From: Pseudomonas putida
GTDB lineage: Bacteria; Pseudomonadota; Gammaproteobacteria; Pseudomonadales; Pseudomonadaceae
Reading direction: 5' to 3'
Length of the DNA stretch: 64,000 bases
Assembly: GCF_026625125.1 (NCBI RefSeq)
Contig: NZ_CP113097.1
Span: forward strand, 1,984,001 to 2,048,000
Below are positions 23,876 to 35,551 of the stretch, piece after piece. A program made the translations under genes and the position numbers. The first letter of the stretch is position 1. Every line of letters begins with the position of its first letter. The notes beneath the pieces were generated by a model. The model saw nothing but the letters and a program-made list of their open reading frames with translations, was not told where the DNA came from and searched no databases.

Positions 23876-24940
23876 TCAGGCGCAGGCGCTGTCGGCCCGG
23901 TGCACTGAGCGGGCCGCCACTACGCGAGGCTGCAGCAGTGCATACAAGTCCTTGGGGTTTTCCAGCATCGGCACCAGCCCGATCTCCTGGCCAATCCCCA
24001 ACGCGAGCGCGGTATCGAGCACATAGCGCAGCGCCGAAAAATCTTCCAGTGCGAAACCTACCGAATCGAACAGGGTCACCTGGCCGGCGCTTTCACGGCC
24101 CGGCACAAGGCCTGCGACCACCTGCCAGAATGCGAAGACCGGCGAATCGGCCGGCATCTGCTGGATTTCGCCTTCGACCCGGGTTTGCGGCTCGTACTCA
24201 ACGATCACCCGGGCCCGTTCGACGATGTGCCGGTGCAGCTCGGTCTTGCCCGGGCAGTCGCCGCCCACGGCATTCAGGTGCATGCCCGGTTCGATCATGT
24301 CCGGTGTGAGGATGGTCGCGTACGTCTTGTCGGCCGTGACCGTGGTGACGATATCGGCACCGCGCACGGCTTCAGCGACGCTATGGGCGACGATCACCTT
24401 GAGCCCGGGGCGGCCTGCCAGGTTGGCCACCAGCTTCGCGGTGGCTGCAGGGTCGATGTCGTACAGGCGGATCTCGTCGATGCCCAGCAGCATCTTGAAG
24501 GCGATGGCCTGGAATTCGCTTTGCGAGCCGTTGCCGATCAGCGCCATGCAGCGGCTGTCTTCACGCGCCAGGTAGCGGGCGGCCAGGGCCGAGGTGGCGG
24601 CAGTACGCATCGCTGTGGTCAGGGTCATCTCGCTGAGCAGCAGTGGCGCGCCGGAGCCGACGTCGCTCAGGGCGCCGAAGGCCATCACCGTGGGCAGGCC
24701 GAGGCGGGTGTTCTTCGGGTGACCGTTGACATACTTGAAGGCATACCGGCCAGCGTCGGAAACGGGCATCAGTTCGATCACGCCGTCCGTGGAATGGTTG
24801 GCCAGGCGCGGGCACTTCTCGAAATCGTGCCAGCGCAGGTAGTCCTGACGGATGTACTCGGCCATCTCCACCAGGCAGGTGGCCAGGCCTTTGCGGTTGA
24901 CCAGGCGGGCGAGGTCTTGCACATCGATGAAGCGGGTCAT
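23876..24940 (-). CDS. ocd: Ornithine cyclodeaminase
   Basis: 354 aa from the ATG at 24940 (AGGGAG upstream); an open frame continues upstream without similarity. Mu-crystallin/OCD family: YVNGHPKNT, the substrate Lys/Arg region around MTLTTAMRTAATSALAARYLA, the Rossmann IGNGSQSEFQA, and the C-terminal LFDSVGFALEDFSALRYV with the catalytic Asp region. It converts L-ornithine to L-proline with loss of ammonia, using bound NAD+. It sits upstream of the Lrp-type gene on the same strand. Confidence 0.93.
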   Translation of the reverse strand: MTRFIDVQDLARLVNRKGLATCLVEMAEYIRQDYLRWHDFEKCPRLANHSTDGVIELMPVSDAGRYAFKYVNGHPKNTRLGLPTVMAFGALSDVGSGAPLLLSEMTLTTAMRTAATSALAARYLAREDSRCMALIGNGSQSEFQAIAFKMLLGIDEIRLYDIDPAATAKLVANLAGRPGLKVIVAHSVAEAVRGADIVTTVTADKTYATILTPDMIEPGMHLNAVGGDCPGKTELHRHIVERARVIVEYEPQTRVEGEIQQMPADSPVFAFWQVVAGLVPGRESAGQVTLFDSVGFALEDFSALRYVLDTALALGIGQEIGLVPMLENPKDLYALLQPRVVAARSVHRADSACA

Positions 24941-25084
24941 GGCATCTCCCTGCAACGTGCGGGTTGGGCTGTAGGGATATTGTCGGGCGCGCAGGGGGGA
25001 AAATGCCGGCTGAATGAGGCGTTGCGCGCAGCGGGTGCGGCTGACTTCGGGGCGCGGGCAGCCGAATCGGCTGCCGGCCACCGG

Positions 25085-26842
25085 TCATTGCTCGCGCAGG
25101 CGCTTGTACAGTGTCGTCCGGCTGATCCCAAGGCCCCGCGCCACGGCCGAGAGATTGCCATTGGCACGTTTCAGCAGGCTGTGCAGGTCTGCTTCATGCT
25201 CACTGCCGCCGCTCGACACCGGGCGCTCATGTGCTTCAGCCAGAAAGCCGCCAGGCAGATGCTCGACACTGACCGGCCCATCCCCTGCCAACGCCAGCGC
25301 AACCTGCATCACACTCACCAGCTCGCGCACATTGCCTGGCCACGGGTGCCGGTCGAGCAGATCGAGGATGGGCAGCCCCAGGTACTGGGGTTGCTGAGGG
25401 TCGCGATAACGTGCGTGGATGTGTTCGATCAACGCTCGCCGGTCAGTGCGCTCGCGCAGCGCCGGCAACACGACTGCCATTGCCGCGATGCGGTAGTAGA
25501 GGTCTTGCCGAAAGCGCCCTGCACGCACCTCTTCGGCCAGGTCCCGATTGCTTGCAGAGACGACGCGGATATCCACCGCTACCGGTTCGCCACTGCCCAG
25601 GGGTTGAATGCTGCGCGACTGCAGCACGCGCAGCAGGCGGGCCTGGGTCGGCAGCGGCATGTCGCCGATTTCGTCGAGGAACAGGATGCCCTGGTTGGCC
25701 TTGCGGATCAGCCCGGGGTTGCCCTTGTGATGAGCGCCGGTGAAGGCGCCCTTGTCGTAACCGAACAGCTCCGATTCCACCAGGTCTGCCGGGATCGCCG
25801 CACAGTTGACCGCGATCAACGGCTGGCGAGCACGGCTGCTGGCGCGGTGCAGGGTCTGGACGAAGACTTCCTTGCCGACGCCGGTTTCACCCTGAACCAG
25901 CAACGGGATGTCTTTTTCCAACATCAGCCTGGCCTGGGCCAGGGCCTTTTCCATGCGTGGGTCGCCATTGCCAAGCGTTGAGCGTGGGGTGCTTTGTCGC
26001 GCTGCCTGCCACTGGCAGTGAAGGCGGTTGCGCCCGGCTGCCTGCAAGGCGAATGGCTGCTGCTGGGGGTGGGCAAGCAACTGGCACAAGGGGATCTGGA
26101 ACAGTTGCTCGACGTTCTGCTGCAGCGGGTTGCCGCCCAGCAGGCTATCGGCTCGATGATTGGCGGCGAGCACCTGGCCACGTTCATCGAACACCAGCAG
26201 CCCGGCCCAAGGGCTGTCGAGGTTGTCGCAAGCGCTGTTGAACAGCAATTGGGCGTGCTGTTCGGCATGCTGCGCAAGGATCAGGCGGTTCTCCAGGCTC
26301 TGGCCCATCATGCGCACCAGGCCGAGGGTCTGGGAGGCGGGCAGGTAGCCGTCGCTGGCCACGTCGAGCACCCCGACCAGTTGCCGCTGGGCATCGTACA
26401 GCGGGGTGGCGGCGCTGGACATGTAGCGGTTCTGGCGCAGGTAGTGTTCGTCCTGGCCGACATGGACGGGCTCGGCGCAGACCAGCGCGGTGCCCAGTGC
26501 ATTGGTGCCCACGCCCCGTTCGTGCCAGTGGGCGCCGGCACTGAAGCCGTGCTGGTGCTGGGGGCAGACGAAGCGGCGCGAGCCCCAGGTCTGGAGCAGG
26601 CAGCCGCTGGCGTCGGCGAGCATCACCAGGTAGCTGGCATTGCCCAGCAGGTGCGTGTACTGCGGCAGCACGGCATCGCGGGTGTGGTGCAACAGGGCCT
26701 GGCGCCGCTCCAGCAGGGCGCTGAGTTCGGCCCGGGTCAGGCAATCGAAGTCCGGTGCGCTCTGTGGCTGCAGGCCGTGATCACGGCAGCGCGCCCAGGA
26801 GGCCTGGATCAGTTGGGCATGGGGCGAAGGGGCGGTGGCCAT
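25085..26842 (-). CDS. Sigma-54-dependent activator (AcoR/DhaR type)
   Basis: 585 aa from the ATG at 26842. The N-terminal third is a GAF-like sensor (residues 60-200, with HERGVGTNALGTAL). A PAS-like segment follows, then the AAA+ domain with Walker A GETGVGKE, the sigma-54 contact loop KGAFTGA, LFLDEIGDMP as Walker B, and the R-finger region. The Fis-type helix-turn-helix ends the protein (LSAVARGLGISRTTLYKRL). It is divergent from the ABC importer operon, whose start is preceded by a -24/-12 promoter and TGTTCA repeats, so it very likely activates that operon. The inducer, perhaps a polyol, is unknown. Confidence 0.93.
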   Translation of the reverse strand: MATAPSPHAQLIQASWARCRDHGLQPQSAPDFDCLTRAELSALLERRQALLHHTRDAVLPQYTHLLGNASYLVMLADASGCLLQTWGSRRFVCPQHQHGFSAGAHWHERGVGTNALGTALVCAEPVHVGQDEHYLRQNRYMSSAATPLYDAQRQLVGVLDVASDGYLPASQTLGLVRMMGQSLENRLILAQHAEQHAQLLFNSACDNLDSPWAGLLVFDERGQVLAANHRADSLLGGNPLQQNVEQLFQIPLCQLLAHPQQQPFALQAAGRNRLHCQWQAARQSTPRSTLGNGDPRMEKALAQARLMLEKDIPLLVQGETGVGKEVFVQTLHRASSRARQPLIAVNCAAIPADLVESELFGYDKGAFTGAHHKGNPGLIRKANQGILFLDEIGDMPLPTQARLLRVLQSRSIQPLGSGEPVAVDIRVVSASNRDLAEEVRAGRFRQDLYYRIAAMAVVLPALRERTDRRALIEHIHARYRDPQQPQYLGLPILDLLDRHPWPGNVRELVSVMQVALALAGDGPVSVEHLPGGFLAEAHERPVSSGGSEHEADLHSLLKRANGNLSAVARGLGISRTTLYKRLREQ

Positions 26843-26900
26843 GGGCCTGTCCTGTGTGATTGTTGTTATCAGCCGACCGCTGTTGAGTGTCGTCCACCGT

Positions 26901-26949
26901 TGTTCATTGTCAAACCCGCCACTGTTCAGGTGTTCAGCGAAAGTGTTCA
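26901..26949. promoter_or_regulatory. Repeated TGTTCA boxes, candidate activator binding sites
   Basis: TGTTCA occurs at 26901, 26923, 26931 and 26944, the last three as TGTTCAG. They lie 65-115 bp upstream of the -24 element of the importer promoter, the usual distance for enhancer sites of sigma-54 activators. Confidence 0.45.
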
Positions 26950-27013
26950 GTTGTGAATCGCGGCTGGCCTGCCGCCACCGCCTGGGGCCCAGGCCAGAGC
27001 GGCGCGAGGGAAC

Positions 27014-27029
27014 TGGCACGGAACTGGCT
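27014..27029 (+). promoter_or_regulatory. Sigma-54 (-24/-12) promoter of the ABC importer operon
   Basis: TGGCACGGAACTGGCT has the GG and GC doublets exactly 10 bases apart and matches the consensus except TGGC for TTGC at -12. It lies 37 bases before the first importer gene and opposite a sigma-54 activator gene. Confidence 0.75.
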
Positions 27030-27065
27030 ATTTGTGCCGGACAACCACAATAACAAGGTCCTGCC

Positions 27066-28160
27066 ATGTCCCTGGTGCTGGAACAGGTCAGCCGCAGCGT
27101 CGATAACCAGCCCTGGATCATCGACGCGTCTGTGCATTTCGAGCCTGGCTCGTTTAACGTGCTGCTCGGCCGGACCTTGGCCGGCAAGACCAGCCTGATG
27201 CGCCTGATGGCCGGGCTGGACCGCCCCGACCGTGGCCGCGTGCTGATGGCCGGTGAGAATGTCACGGGTGTGCCGGTGCGCCGGCGCAACGTGTCGATGG
27301 TGTACCAACAGTTCATCAATTACCCGACCCTGAGTGTCTACGAAAACATCGCCTCGCCCCTGCGTCAGGCGCGCATGGCCGAGCCCCAGATCCATAGGCG
27401 GGTGCAGGAAACAGCCGAGATGCTGCGCATCGAGCCCTACCTGCAACGCTTGCCGCTGGAGCTTTCTGGCGGCCAGCAGCAACGCACGGCGATGGCCAGG
27501 GCGCTGGTCAAGGATGCCGGGCTGATTCTGTTCGATGAGCCGCTGGTCAACCTCGACTACAAGCTGCGCGAAGGGCTGCGCCAGGAGCTGCGCGAGCTGT
27601 TTGCCGCGCGCAACTGCATTGCCGTGTATGCCACCACCGAGCCCAACGAAGCGCTGGCGCTGGGGGGCACCACTACCTTGGTGCACGAGGGGCGGATCGT
27701 GCAGAGCGGGCCCACGGCCGAGGTCTACCAGCGGCCCGGCAGCGTGCTGGCCGCCGAGCTGTTCAGCGAACCGCCGATCAACCTGGTGCCGGGGCGTATC
27801 AGCGGCAATGAGGTGAGCCTGGCCCAGGCCGTGCACTTCGCCCGCAATGTCGACCTGCGCAGCCTGGGCGACGGCGACTACCGCTTTGGGGTGCGCCCCA
27901 GCCACATCACCCTGGTGCCGGCCCATGACGATGACCTGGAGCTGGCGGTGCGGGTGGAACTGGCCGAGATCAGCGGTTCCGAGACATTCCTGCACGTGCG
28001 TAACGAGCATTGGCGGATGGTCCTGCATCTGCCGGGGGTGCACGAGTATCAGGTGGATACGCCGATCCGGATCTTCATACCCACCCACAAGCTGTTCGTC
28101 TTCGACAGCGCCGGAGCACTGGTACAGGCACCGGGCCTGCGCCAGGCAAGGAGCGCCTGA
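27066..28160 (+). CDS. ABC importer ATP-binding protein 1 (GlpS-like; atypical H-loop)
   Basis: 364 aa, of the sugar/glycerol importer ATPase type with a C-terminal TOBE-like domain (residues 240-360). The Walker A is GRTLAGKTS, an unusual GX4GKT; the Q-loop is in MVYQQF, the signature is canonical (LSGGQQQR) and Walker B is LILFDEP. The switch-loop His is missing: where VTHDQ is expected, the sequence reads YATTEP. Together with ATPase 2 it should give one degenerate and one intact ATP site. The stop overlaps the next start (TGATG). Confidence 0.93.
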   Translation: MSLVLEQVSRSVDNQPWIIDASVHFEPGSFNVLLGRTLAGKTSLMRLMAGLDRPDRGRVLMAGENVTGVPVRRRNVSMVYQQFINYPTLSVYENIASPLRQARMAEPQIHRRVQETAEMLRIEPYLQRLPLELSGGQQQRTAMARALVKDAGLILFDEPLVNLDYKLREGLRQELRELFAARNCIAVYATTEPNEALALGGTTTLVHEGRIVQSGPTAEVYQRPGSVLAAELFSEPPINLVPGRISGNEVSLAQAVHFARNVDLRSLGDGDYRFGVRPSHITLVPAHDDDLELAVRVELAEISGSETFLHVRNEHWRMVLHLPGVHEYQVDTPIRIFIPTHKLFVFDSAGALVQAPGLRQARSA

Positions 28161-29253
28161 TGGCCGAAATCCGCCTGCACCAACTGGCGCACAGCTACAG
28201 CCGACAACCCGCCGGCGAGGGCGATTACGCATTGCATCAACTGGAGCACGTGTGGGAGCAGGGCGGTGCCTATGCGTTGCTCGGGCCTTCCGGGTGTGGC
28301 AAGTCGACGTTGCTGAACATCATCTCGGGGCTGCTCACGCCTTCCCATGGCCAGGTGCTGTTCGACGGCAAGCCGGTCAATGACCTTTCACCGCAGCAGC
28401 GCAACATTGCCCAGGTGTTTCAGTTCCCAGTGGTTTACGACACCATGACGGTGTTCGACAACCTGGCGTTCCCGCTGCGCAACCAGGGCTTGGACGAGGG
28501 CAGGGTGCGCACGCGAGTCGAAGAGATCGCCGAAGTGCTCGACCTGGGCGCGCTGCTGAAGAAAAAGGCGCGCAACCTCAGCGCCGACGAGAAGCAGAAA
28601 GTCTCCATGGGCCGTGGCCTGGTGCGCGATGACGTCTCGGCGATTCTTTTCGACGAGCCGTTGACGGTGATCGACCCGCACCTGAAATGGAAGTTGCGGC
28701 GCAAGCTCAAGCAGATCCATGAGCAGTTCAACATCACCATGATCTACGTGACCCACGATCAACTGGAGGCTTCGACCTTCGCCGACAAGATCGCGGTGAT
28801 GCATGGCGGGCGCATTGTCCAGTTCGGTACCCCGCGTGAGCTGTTCGAGCGGCCACGGCATACCTTTGTCGGCTACTTCATCGGCAGCCCGGGGATGAAC
28901 CTGATCGACGTGCGCGCCGACGCGGGCGGGGTCGCGTTCGGCGATGTGCACCTGGCCCTGCCCGACGGGCTGCGCGAACGCCTTGCTGCGACGAACGCCG
29001 GGCGCCTGCAAGTGGGTATACGCCCGGAGTTCGTGCAACTGTGGGACGCCCCATTCGATGGCGCCCTGCCTGCCAGCGTGCTGGATGTCGAGGACCTGGG
29101 CACCTATCGCATCGTCACTCTCGTGCTCGGCGGCGTGTCGCTCAAGGCGCGCCTGGCAGAAGATCGCCCGGTGCCGGCGGCGCACGCCTGGGTCGGCCTG
29201 CCGATGCAGTGGCTGCTGCTGTACGTCGACGATGTGCTGCTGGAGGCCGTGCC

Positions 29254-29257
<4 letters not shown>
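28160..29257 (+). CDS. ABC importer ATP-binding protein 2 (GlpT-like; degenerate signature)
   Basis: 365 aa from the ATG overlapping the previous stop. Walker A GPSGCGKST, Q-loop VFQFP, Walker B ILFDEP and the switch His (YVTHDQ) are all canonical, but the signature that should read LSGGQ is LSADEKQ. It supplies the intact Walker site, completed by the LSGGQ of ATPase 1. The C-terminal regulatory domain is present. It overlaps the first permease gene by 4 bp (ATGA). Confidence 0.93.
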
Positions 29258-30117
<860 letters not shown>

Positions 30118-30120
30118 GCC

Positions 30121-30921
30121 ATGAGCACACGCAAGACGCTGGCCCTGCTGCTGTACTTCTTCTTCCTGCTGGTGCCGATCTACTGGCTGCTGAACATGTC
30201 GTTCAAGAGCAACACCGAGATTCTCGGTGGCCTCACCCTATGGCCGCAGGCGTTCACCCTCGACAACTACCGGGTGATCTTCACCGATGCCAGCTGGTAC
30301 AGCGGCTACATCAATTCGCTGTACTACGTGTGCCTCAACACACTGATTTCGCTGCTGGTGGCGTTGCCGGCGGCTTATGCGTTCTCACGCTACCGTTTTC
30401 TCGGTGACCGCCACCTGTTCTTCTGGTTGCTGACCAACCGCATGGCGCCGCCGGCGGTGTTTCTGCTGCCGTTCTTTCAGCTTTATTCGTCCATCGGTCT
30501 GTTCGACACCCACATTGCCGTGGCCCTGGCCCACTGCCTGTTCAACGTGCCGCTGGCGGTGTGGATTCTCGAGGGTTTCATGTCGGGCGTGCCGAAGGAG
30601 ATCGATGAAACCGCCTACATCGATGGTTACAGCTTCCCGCGTTTCTTCTTGAAGATTTTCATCCCGCTGATCGGTTCCGGCATCGGCGTGACGGCGTTTT
30701 TCTGCTTCATGTTTTCCTGGGTTGAACTGTTGCTGGCGCGCACCCTGACGTCGGTGAACGCCAAGCCGATCGCCGCCGTGATGACCCGCACGGTGTCTGC
30801 TTCGGGCATCGACTGGGGCGTGCTGGCGGCGGCAGGGGTGCTGACCATCCTGCCGGGCATGCTGGTGATCTGGTTCGTACGCAACCATGTGGCCAAGGGC
30901 TTTGCCCTGGGCCGGGTGTGA
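30121..30921 (+). CDS. ABC importer permease 2 (GlpQ-like)
   Basis: 266 aa, six membrane segments beginning at residue 7; the EAA loop EIDETAYIDGYSFPRFF lies near residues 160-176. It belongs to the MalG/UgpE class and follows permease 1 by 3 bp. It couples to the ATPases through the EAA loop. Confidence 0.93.
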   Translation: MSTRKTLALLLYFFFLLVPIYWLLNMSFKSNTEILGGLTLWPQAFTLDNYRVIFTDASWYSGYINSLYYVCLNTLISLLVALPAAYAFSRYRFLGDRHLFFWLLTNRMAPPAVFLLPFFQLYSSIGLFDTHIAVALAHCLFNVPLAVWILEGFMSGVPKEIDETAYIDGYSFPRFFLKIFIPLIGSGIGVTAFFCFMFSWVELLLARTLTSVNAKPIAAVMTRTVSASGIDWGVLAAAGVLTILPGMLVIWFVRNHVAKGFALGRV

Positions 30922-30933
30922 GGAGGGCAACGC

Positions 30934-31206
30934 ATGGAGTGGATGGCCTGGACCTTGCCCACCGCGCTGTTTTTCGCCGCTGTGGGCGTTCTGCTGGTGT
31001 GCATGACCCTGTTCGAGCTGCGCCGCCCTTGTGTGGAACGGCGTGGCTTCCTGCCGATCGTCACCAGCCGTGGCGACCGGTTGTTCATCGGCCTGTTGGT
31101 CAGCGCCTACCTGCACTTGTTGGTAGTCGGGGTCAGCGACTGGCCTTTGTGGGTGGCCTCGCTGCTGTCGCTGGGCTGGCTCGTGGTGGTGCTGCGCTGG
31201 GGCTGA
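30934..31206 (+). CDS. Small membrane subunit, DUF2160 family (GlpU-like)
   Basis: 90 aa with three hydrophobic segments (about residues 8-25, 48-66 and 70-88). Proteins of this family lie in glycerol-type ABC importer operons (glpSTPQUV of rhizobia), in the same position between the second permease and the binding protein. Its exact job is not established. The presence of this gene is the main reason for assigning the operon to the glycerol/polyol class. Confidence 0.85.
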   Translation: MEWMAWTLPTALFFAAVGVLLVCMTLFELRRPCVERRGFLPIVTSRGDRLFIGLLVSAYLHLLVVGVSDWPLWVASLLSLGWLVVVLRWG

Positions 31207-31244
31207 GCGACGGCTCCGGGGAATAACTCAATCGGGAGATGACA

Positions 31245-32984
<1,740 letters not shown>

Positions 32985-33036
32985 CCGGCTAGAGGCCGAA
33001 GCCGATACACCGTCGGCAACGTGAGACATCCAAGGC

Positions 33037-33068
33037 AAAAAAACGGCACCTGCCAGAGGTGCCGTTTT
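33037..33068. terminator. Bidirectional terminator between importer operon and folD
   Basis: AAACGGCACCT and AGGTGCCGTTT form an 11-bp stem with a 5-base loop, with A/T runs on both sides. It serves the importer operon from the left and folD from the right. Confidence 0.88.
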
Positions 33069-33082
33069 CAGGTCAGGCCAAC

Positions 33083-33937
33083 TTACTTATGCAGTTCTTC
33101 TGCCGCATACAGCGTGTTTTCCAGCAGGCAGGCCCGGGTCATCGGGCCGACGCCGCCCGGCACCGGCGTGATCCAGCCGGCGCGGGGCAGGGCGGTCTCG
33201 TAGACCACATCGCCGACCAGCTTGCCGTCTTCCTGGCGGTTGATGCCCACGTCGATGACGATGGCGCCTTCCTTCACCCACTCACCCTTGACCAGCCCAG
33301 GCTTGCCTGCAGCCACGACCACCAGGTCGGCGCGGCCGACATGCCCGGCCAGGTCCTTGGTGAAGCGGTGGCAGACGGTCACGGTGCAGCCGGCCAGCAG
33401 CAACTCCATGGCCATCGGGCGGCCCACGATGTTGGACGCGCCGACGATTACGGCGTCCATGCCGTACAGGTCCTGACCTGTGCTTTCCAGCAGGGTCATG
33501 ATGCCTTTGGGGGTGCACGGGCGCAGCAGCGGAATACGCTGGGCCAGGCGGCCGATGTTGTACGGGTGGAAGCCATCGACGTCTTTGTCCGGGCGGATAC
33601 GCTCGAGCAACAGCGATGCATCCAGGTGCGCCGGCAGCGGCAATTGCAGCAGGATGCCGTCCACTGCCGGGTCGTCGTTGAGGCGGTCGATCAGCTCGGT
33701 CAGGGCTTGCTGCGTGGTTTCGCTGGGCAGGTCGAAGGCCTGCGAAATGAAGCCGACCTCTTCGCAGTCCTTGCGCTTGTGCGAGACATAGACTTGGGAG
33801 GCGGGGTCGGTACCGACCAGGATCACCGCCAGGCCCGGCGTGCGCAGGCCTTGCTGGCGACGCTCCACGACACGTTGAGCGATCTGCTTGCGCAGGTTGG
33901 CGGCGATCGCCTTGCCATCGATTAGGTGTGCAGTCAT
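33083..33937 (-). CDS. folD: Methylenetetrahydrofolate dehydrogenase / cyclohydrolase
   Basis: 284 aa from the ATG at 33937. The catalytic Tyr-Lys in [31 protein letters not shown], the NADP loop [13 protein letters not shown] and the closing VDVGI...[11 protein letters not shown] block are all present. It interconverts 5,10-methylene- and 10-formyl-THF in one-carbon metabolism. Monocistronic between the bidirectional terminator and the tRNA promoter. Confidence 0.97.
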   Translation of the reverse strand: MTAHLIDGKAIAANLRKQIAQRVVERRQQGLRTPGLAVILVGTDPASQVYVSHKRKDCEEVGFISQAFDLPSETTQQALTELIDRLNDDPAVDGILLQLPLPAHLDASLLLERIRPDKDVDGFHPYNIGRLAQRIPLLRPCTPKGIMTLLESTGQDLYGMDAVIVGASNIVGRPMAMELLLAGCTVTVCHRFTKDLAGHVGRADLVVVAAGKPGLVKGEWVKEGAIVIDVGINRQEDGKLVGDVVYETALPRAGWITPVPGGVGPMTRACLLENTLYAAEELHK

Positions 33938-34071
33938 AGACGCGTGATTAACCATCGAGAAAGGAACAATAAAGAGGGCGCATTCTCGCACGACACGGCC
34001 CGAGGGCAAAGGCGGGTGGTCGGGCAAATCCCCTAACCCCTTAAATAATTTAAATTTTTTATAGAAAGGTG

Positions 34072-34100
34072 TTGACGCTTATACGGGTCGCCTATAAGAT
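34072..34100 (+). promoter_or_regulatory. Stable-RNA promoter of the tRNA array
   Basis: TTGACG (34072-34077) with TATAAG at 15 bp or TAAGAT at 17 bp, a GC-rich discriminator (CGCCGCAC) and an AT-rich UP-like tract just upstream (34041-34065). This is the layout of strong tRNA/rRNA promoters. Confidence 0.7.
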
Positions 34101-34196
34101 TCGCCGCACTTGTCGGGCACAGCCTAGCACTGGTTGGCGAAGTCGGGCAGAATGGGTGGTTTTCATATTGCTCATTCGGTTAGGCTTTACGCTTAT

Positions 34197-34273
34197 GCGC
34201 CCGTAGCTCAGCTGGATAGAGCATCCGCCTTCTAAGCGGATGGTCGCAGGTTCGAGTCCTGCCGGGTGCGCCA
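34197..34273 (+). tRNA. tRNA-Arg (anticodon TCT)
   Basis: 77 nt. The acceptor GCGCCCG pairs with CGGGTGC, the D-loop is AGCTCAGCTGGATAGAGC, the anticodon loop CTTCTAA, and the T-loop GGTTCGAGTCC. CCA is encoded. First of four tRNAs. Confidence 0.97.
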
Positions 34274-34315
34274 TTAGGCAGCTTGGGCAAGCAAGTAAGG
34301 CAGTAAAGCGATATG

Positions 34316-34391
34316 GTGGGCGTAGCTCAGTTGGTAGAGCGCCGGATTGTGATTCCGGTTGTCGTGGGTTCGATTCCCATCGTCCACCCCA
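34316..34391 (+). tRNA. tRNA-His (anticodon GTG), copy 1
   Basis: 76 nt. The acceptor GTGGGCG pairs with CGTCCAC, with the extra G(-1) at 34315 opposite C73 as in all tRNA-His. The anticodon loop is TTGTGAT and CCA is encoded. Identical to the copy at 34581. Confidence 0.97.
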
Positions 34392-34401
34392 TATTCTTCA
34401 G

Positions 34402-34436
34402 AGGCGCCTTGATTGTAGATCTGGCGCCTTTGTTTT
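34402..34436 (+). terminator. Stem-loop after tRNA-His copy 1
   Basis: AGGCGCC and GGCGCCT with a 14-base loop, followed by TTGTTTT. A closely related hairpin follows the second tRNA-His. Confidence 0.6.
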
Positions 34437-34445
34437 AAGCGTTAT

Positions 34446-34530
34446 GCGGACGTGGTGAAATTGGTAGACACACTGGATTTAGGTTCCAGCGGCGCAAGCT
34501 GTAAGAGTTCGAGTCTCTTCGTCCGCACCA
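34446..34530 (+). tRNA. tRNA-Leu (anticodon TAG)
   Basis: 85 nt class II tRNA with a long variable arm (GCGGCGCAAGCTGT). The acceptor GCGGACG pairs with CGTCCGC, the anticodon loop is ATTTAGG, and CCA is encoded. Confidence 0.97.
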
Positions 34531-34580
34531 TGTTTTTGTAAGCATGTTTTTGTAAAGTTGTACCGTTGCACCGCACTATG

Positions 34581-34656
34581 GTGGGCGTAGCTCAGTTGGT
34601 AGAGCGCCGGATTGTGATTCCGGTTGTCGTGGGTTCGATTCCCATCGTCCACCCCA
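34581..34656 (+). tRNA. tRNA-His (anticodon GTG), copy 2
   Basis: Same 76-nt sequence as the copy at 34316, with G(-1) at 34580. It closes the array and is followed by a strong hairpin. Confidence 0.97.
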
Positions 34657-34664
34657 TATTTTCG

Positions 34665-34700
34665 AAGGCGCCTTGATCGTATGATCAGGCGCCTTTGTTG
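34665..34700 (+). terminator. Terminator of the tRNA array
   Basis: AAGGCGCCTTGATC and GATCAGGCGCCTT form a long stem ending in TTTGTTG. The hairpin is a better-paired version of the one at 34402, showing that tRNA-His and hairpin were duplicated together. Confidence 0.85.
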
Positions 34701-34736
34701 TTTCTGCGTTATGCGCAAGAGCGCGTACCCATGCAG

Positions 34737-34821
34737 CCATCGCCGGCAAACCGGCTCCTGCAGGTATCGCTAGCCCTCAAGAACTGCGCGGTCCCGGTGG
34801 GAGCAGGCTTGCCAGCGATGG
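34737..34821. repeat. REP pair (P. putida-type extragenic palindrome)
   Basis: GCCATCGCCGGCAAACCGG at 34737 and, inverted, CAGGCTTGCCAGCGATGG ending at 34821, both next to GGCTCC/GGGAGC cores. This is the inverted REP pair common between P. putida genes. The remaining intergenic stretch to 35005 shows no gene. Confidence 0.75.
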
Positions 34822-35005
34822 GGCGCAAAGCGGCCCCTCATTGCCTGGCTGGCTGGTGAATGCCCGAGGTGTGGTGCCTTTACGTGCTACAACTTCGTGA
34901 CTTGCTCTGCCAGCCCTTGCAATCCTCTGGTGACACCCCAATAAAAGCTGATAGATTTCAGTCGGTTGAAACTCCGGCTGGATTAGGCCGGCAAAGGATC
35001 TATCC

Positions 35006-35305
35006 ATGATTGCAAAAGAAGCCCGTCAGGCGCTGGCGCTTCAGCGTTTCGCCGAGGCCAATCCGCAACTGCTCGAGGAAATCCGAGGGCTGGATGCGCG
35101 CGAGCAGGCCCAGCAGATCGAATGGGCGTTCGACGATGCCGCCGACGAGCAGGGCATCCAGCCTTGGGAGCTGGCGCTGCAGTTGATCGCCGAAAGCCCT
35201 GAACAGTTGCAGGCCATGCGCCTGGAAACCCATCGCGAAGTGGCCGAAGCGCTGGGTATGGCCTGGGAAGAGTACTGCCAGTTCAATGAACTCGACCCTG
35301 AATGA
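35006..35305 (+). CDS. Small conserved-type hypothetical protein
   Basis: 99 aa, acidic, helical and soluble (AREQAQQIEWAFDDAADEQG, then WEEYCQFNELD at the end). AGGATCTATCC precedes the ATG. I think this is a small protein kept upstream of tig in Pseudomonas, possibly DUF6388, but the name is not certain and no function is known. Confidence 0.7.
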   Translation: MIAKEARQALALQRFAEANPQLLEEIRGLDAREQAQQIEWAFDDAADEQGIQPWELALQLIAESPEQLQAMRLETHREVAEALGMAWEEYCQFNELDPE

Positions 35306-35460
35306 ACGCGCTTTTTTGGGTTGTAGTTGTTTGACAAGGTATTACGGTTGCGTGCCGCCGCTGGCGTTGCGCAGCCTGCTTATATATAGAGGCCCGGCGA
35401 TACGCCGTGCGGGCCTTGCAAGCTAATCGACCGGCGTGGTTTCCCGTCGTCCCGAGTGGG

Positions 35461-35489
35461 GTGACTTCTGGTGCGTGACTCACTAGAAT
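35461..35489 (+). promoter_or_regulatory. Candidate sigma-70 promoter of tig
   Basis: GTGACT (35461) and TAGAAT (35484-35489), 17 bp apart and 62 bp before the tig start. A GC-rich hairpin (35390-35416, GGCCCG/CGGGCC) lies upstream; its role is unknown. Confidence 0.45.
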
Positions 35490-35551
35490 GCTTGCCCTTG
35501 ATTCTGGAGTCGGGCTAACGCCGGCTAACGTCTGTGCAACGAGGAATATCC

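Noticed and set aside
23060..23908. 282-codon plus-strand frame
   Set aside because: Mostly antisense to the Lrp-type gene and the end of ocd; no recognisable motif.
24185..25981. 598-codon plus-strand frame across ocd and the sigma-54 regulator
   Set aside because: Shadow of two well-supported minus-strand genes, with no motif of its own.
34021..35005. Integrated prophage or island at the tRNA array
   Set aside because: No integrase, phage gene or direct repeat of a tRNA 3' end is visible; the locus runs straight into tig.
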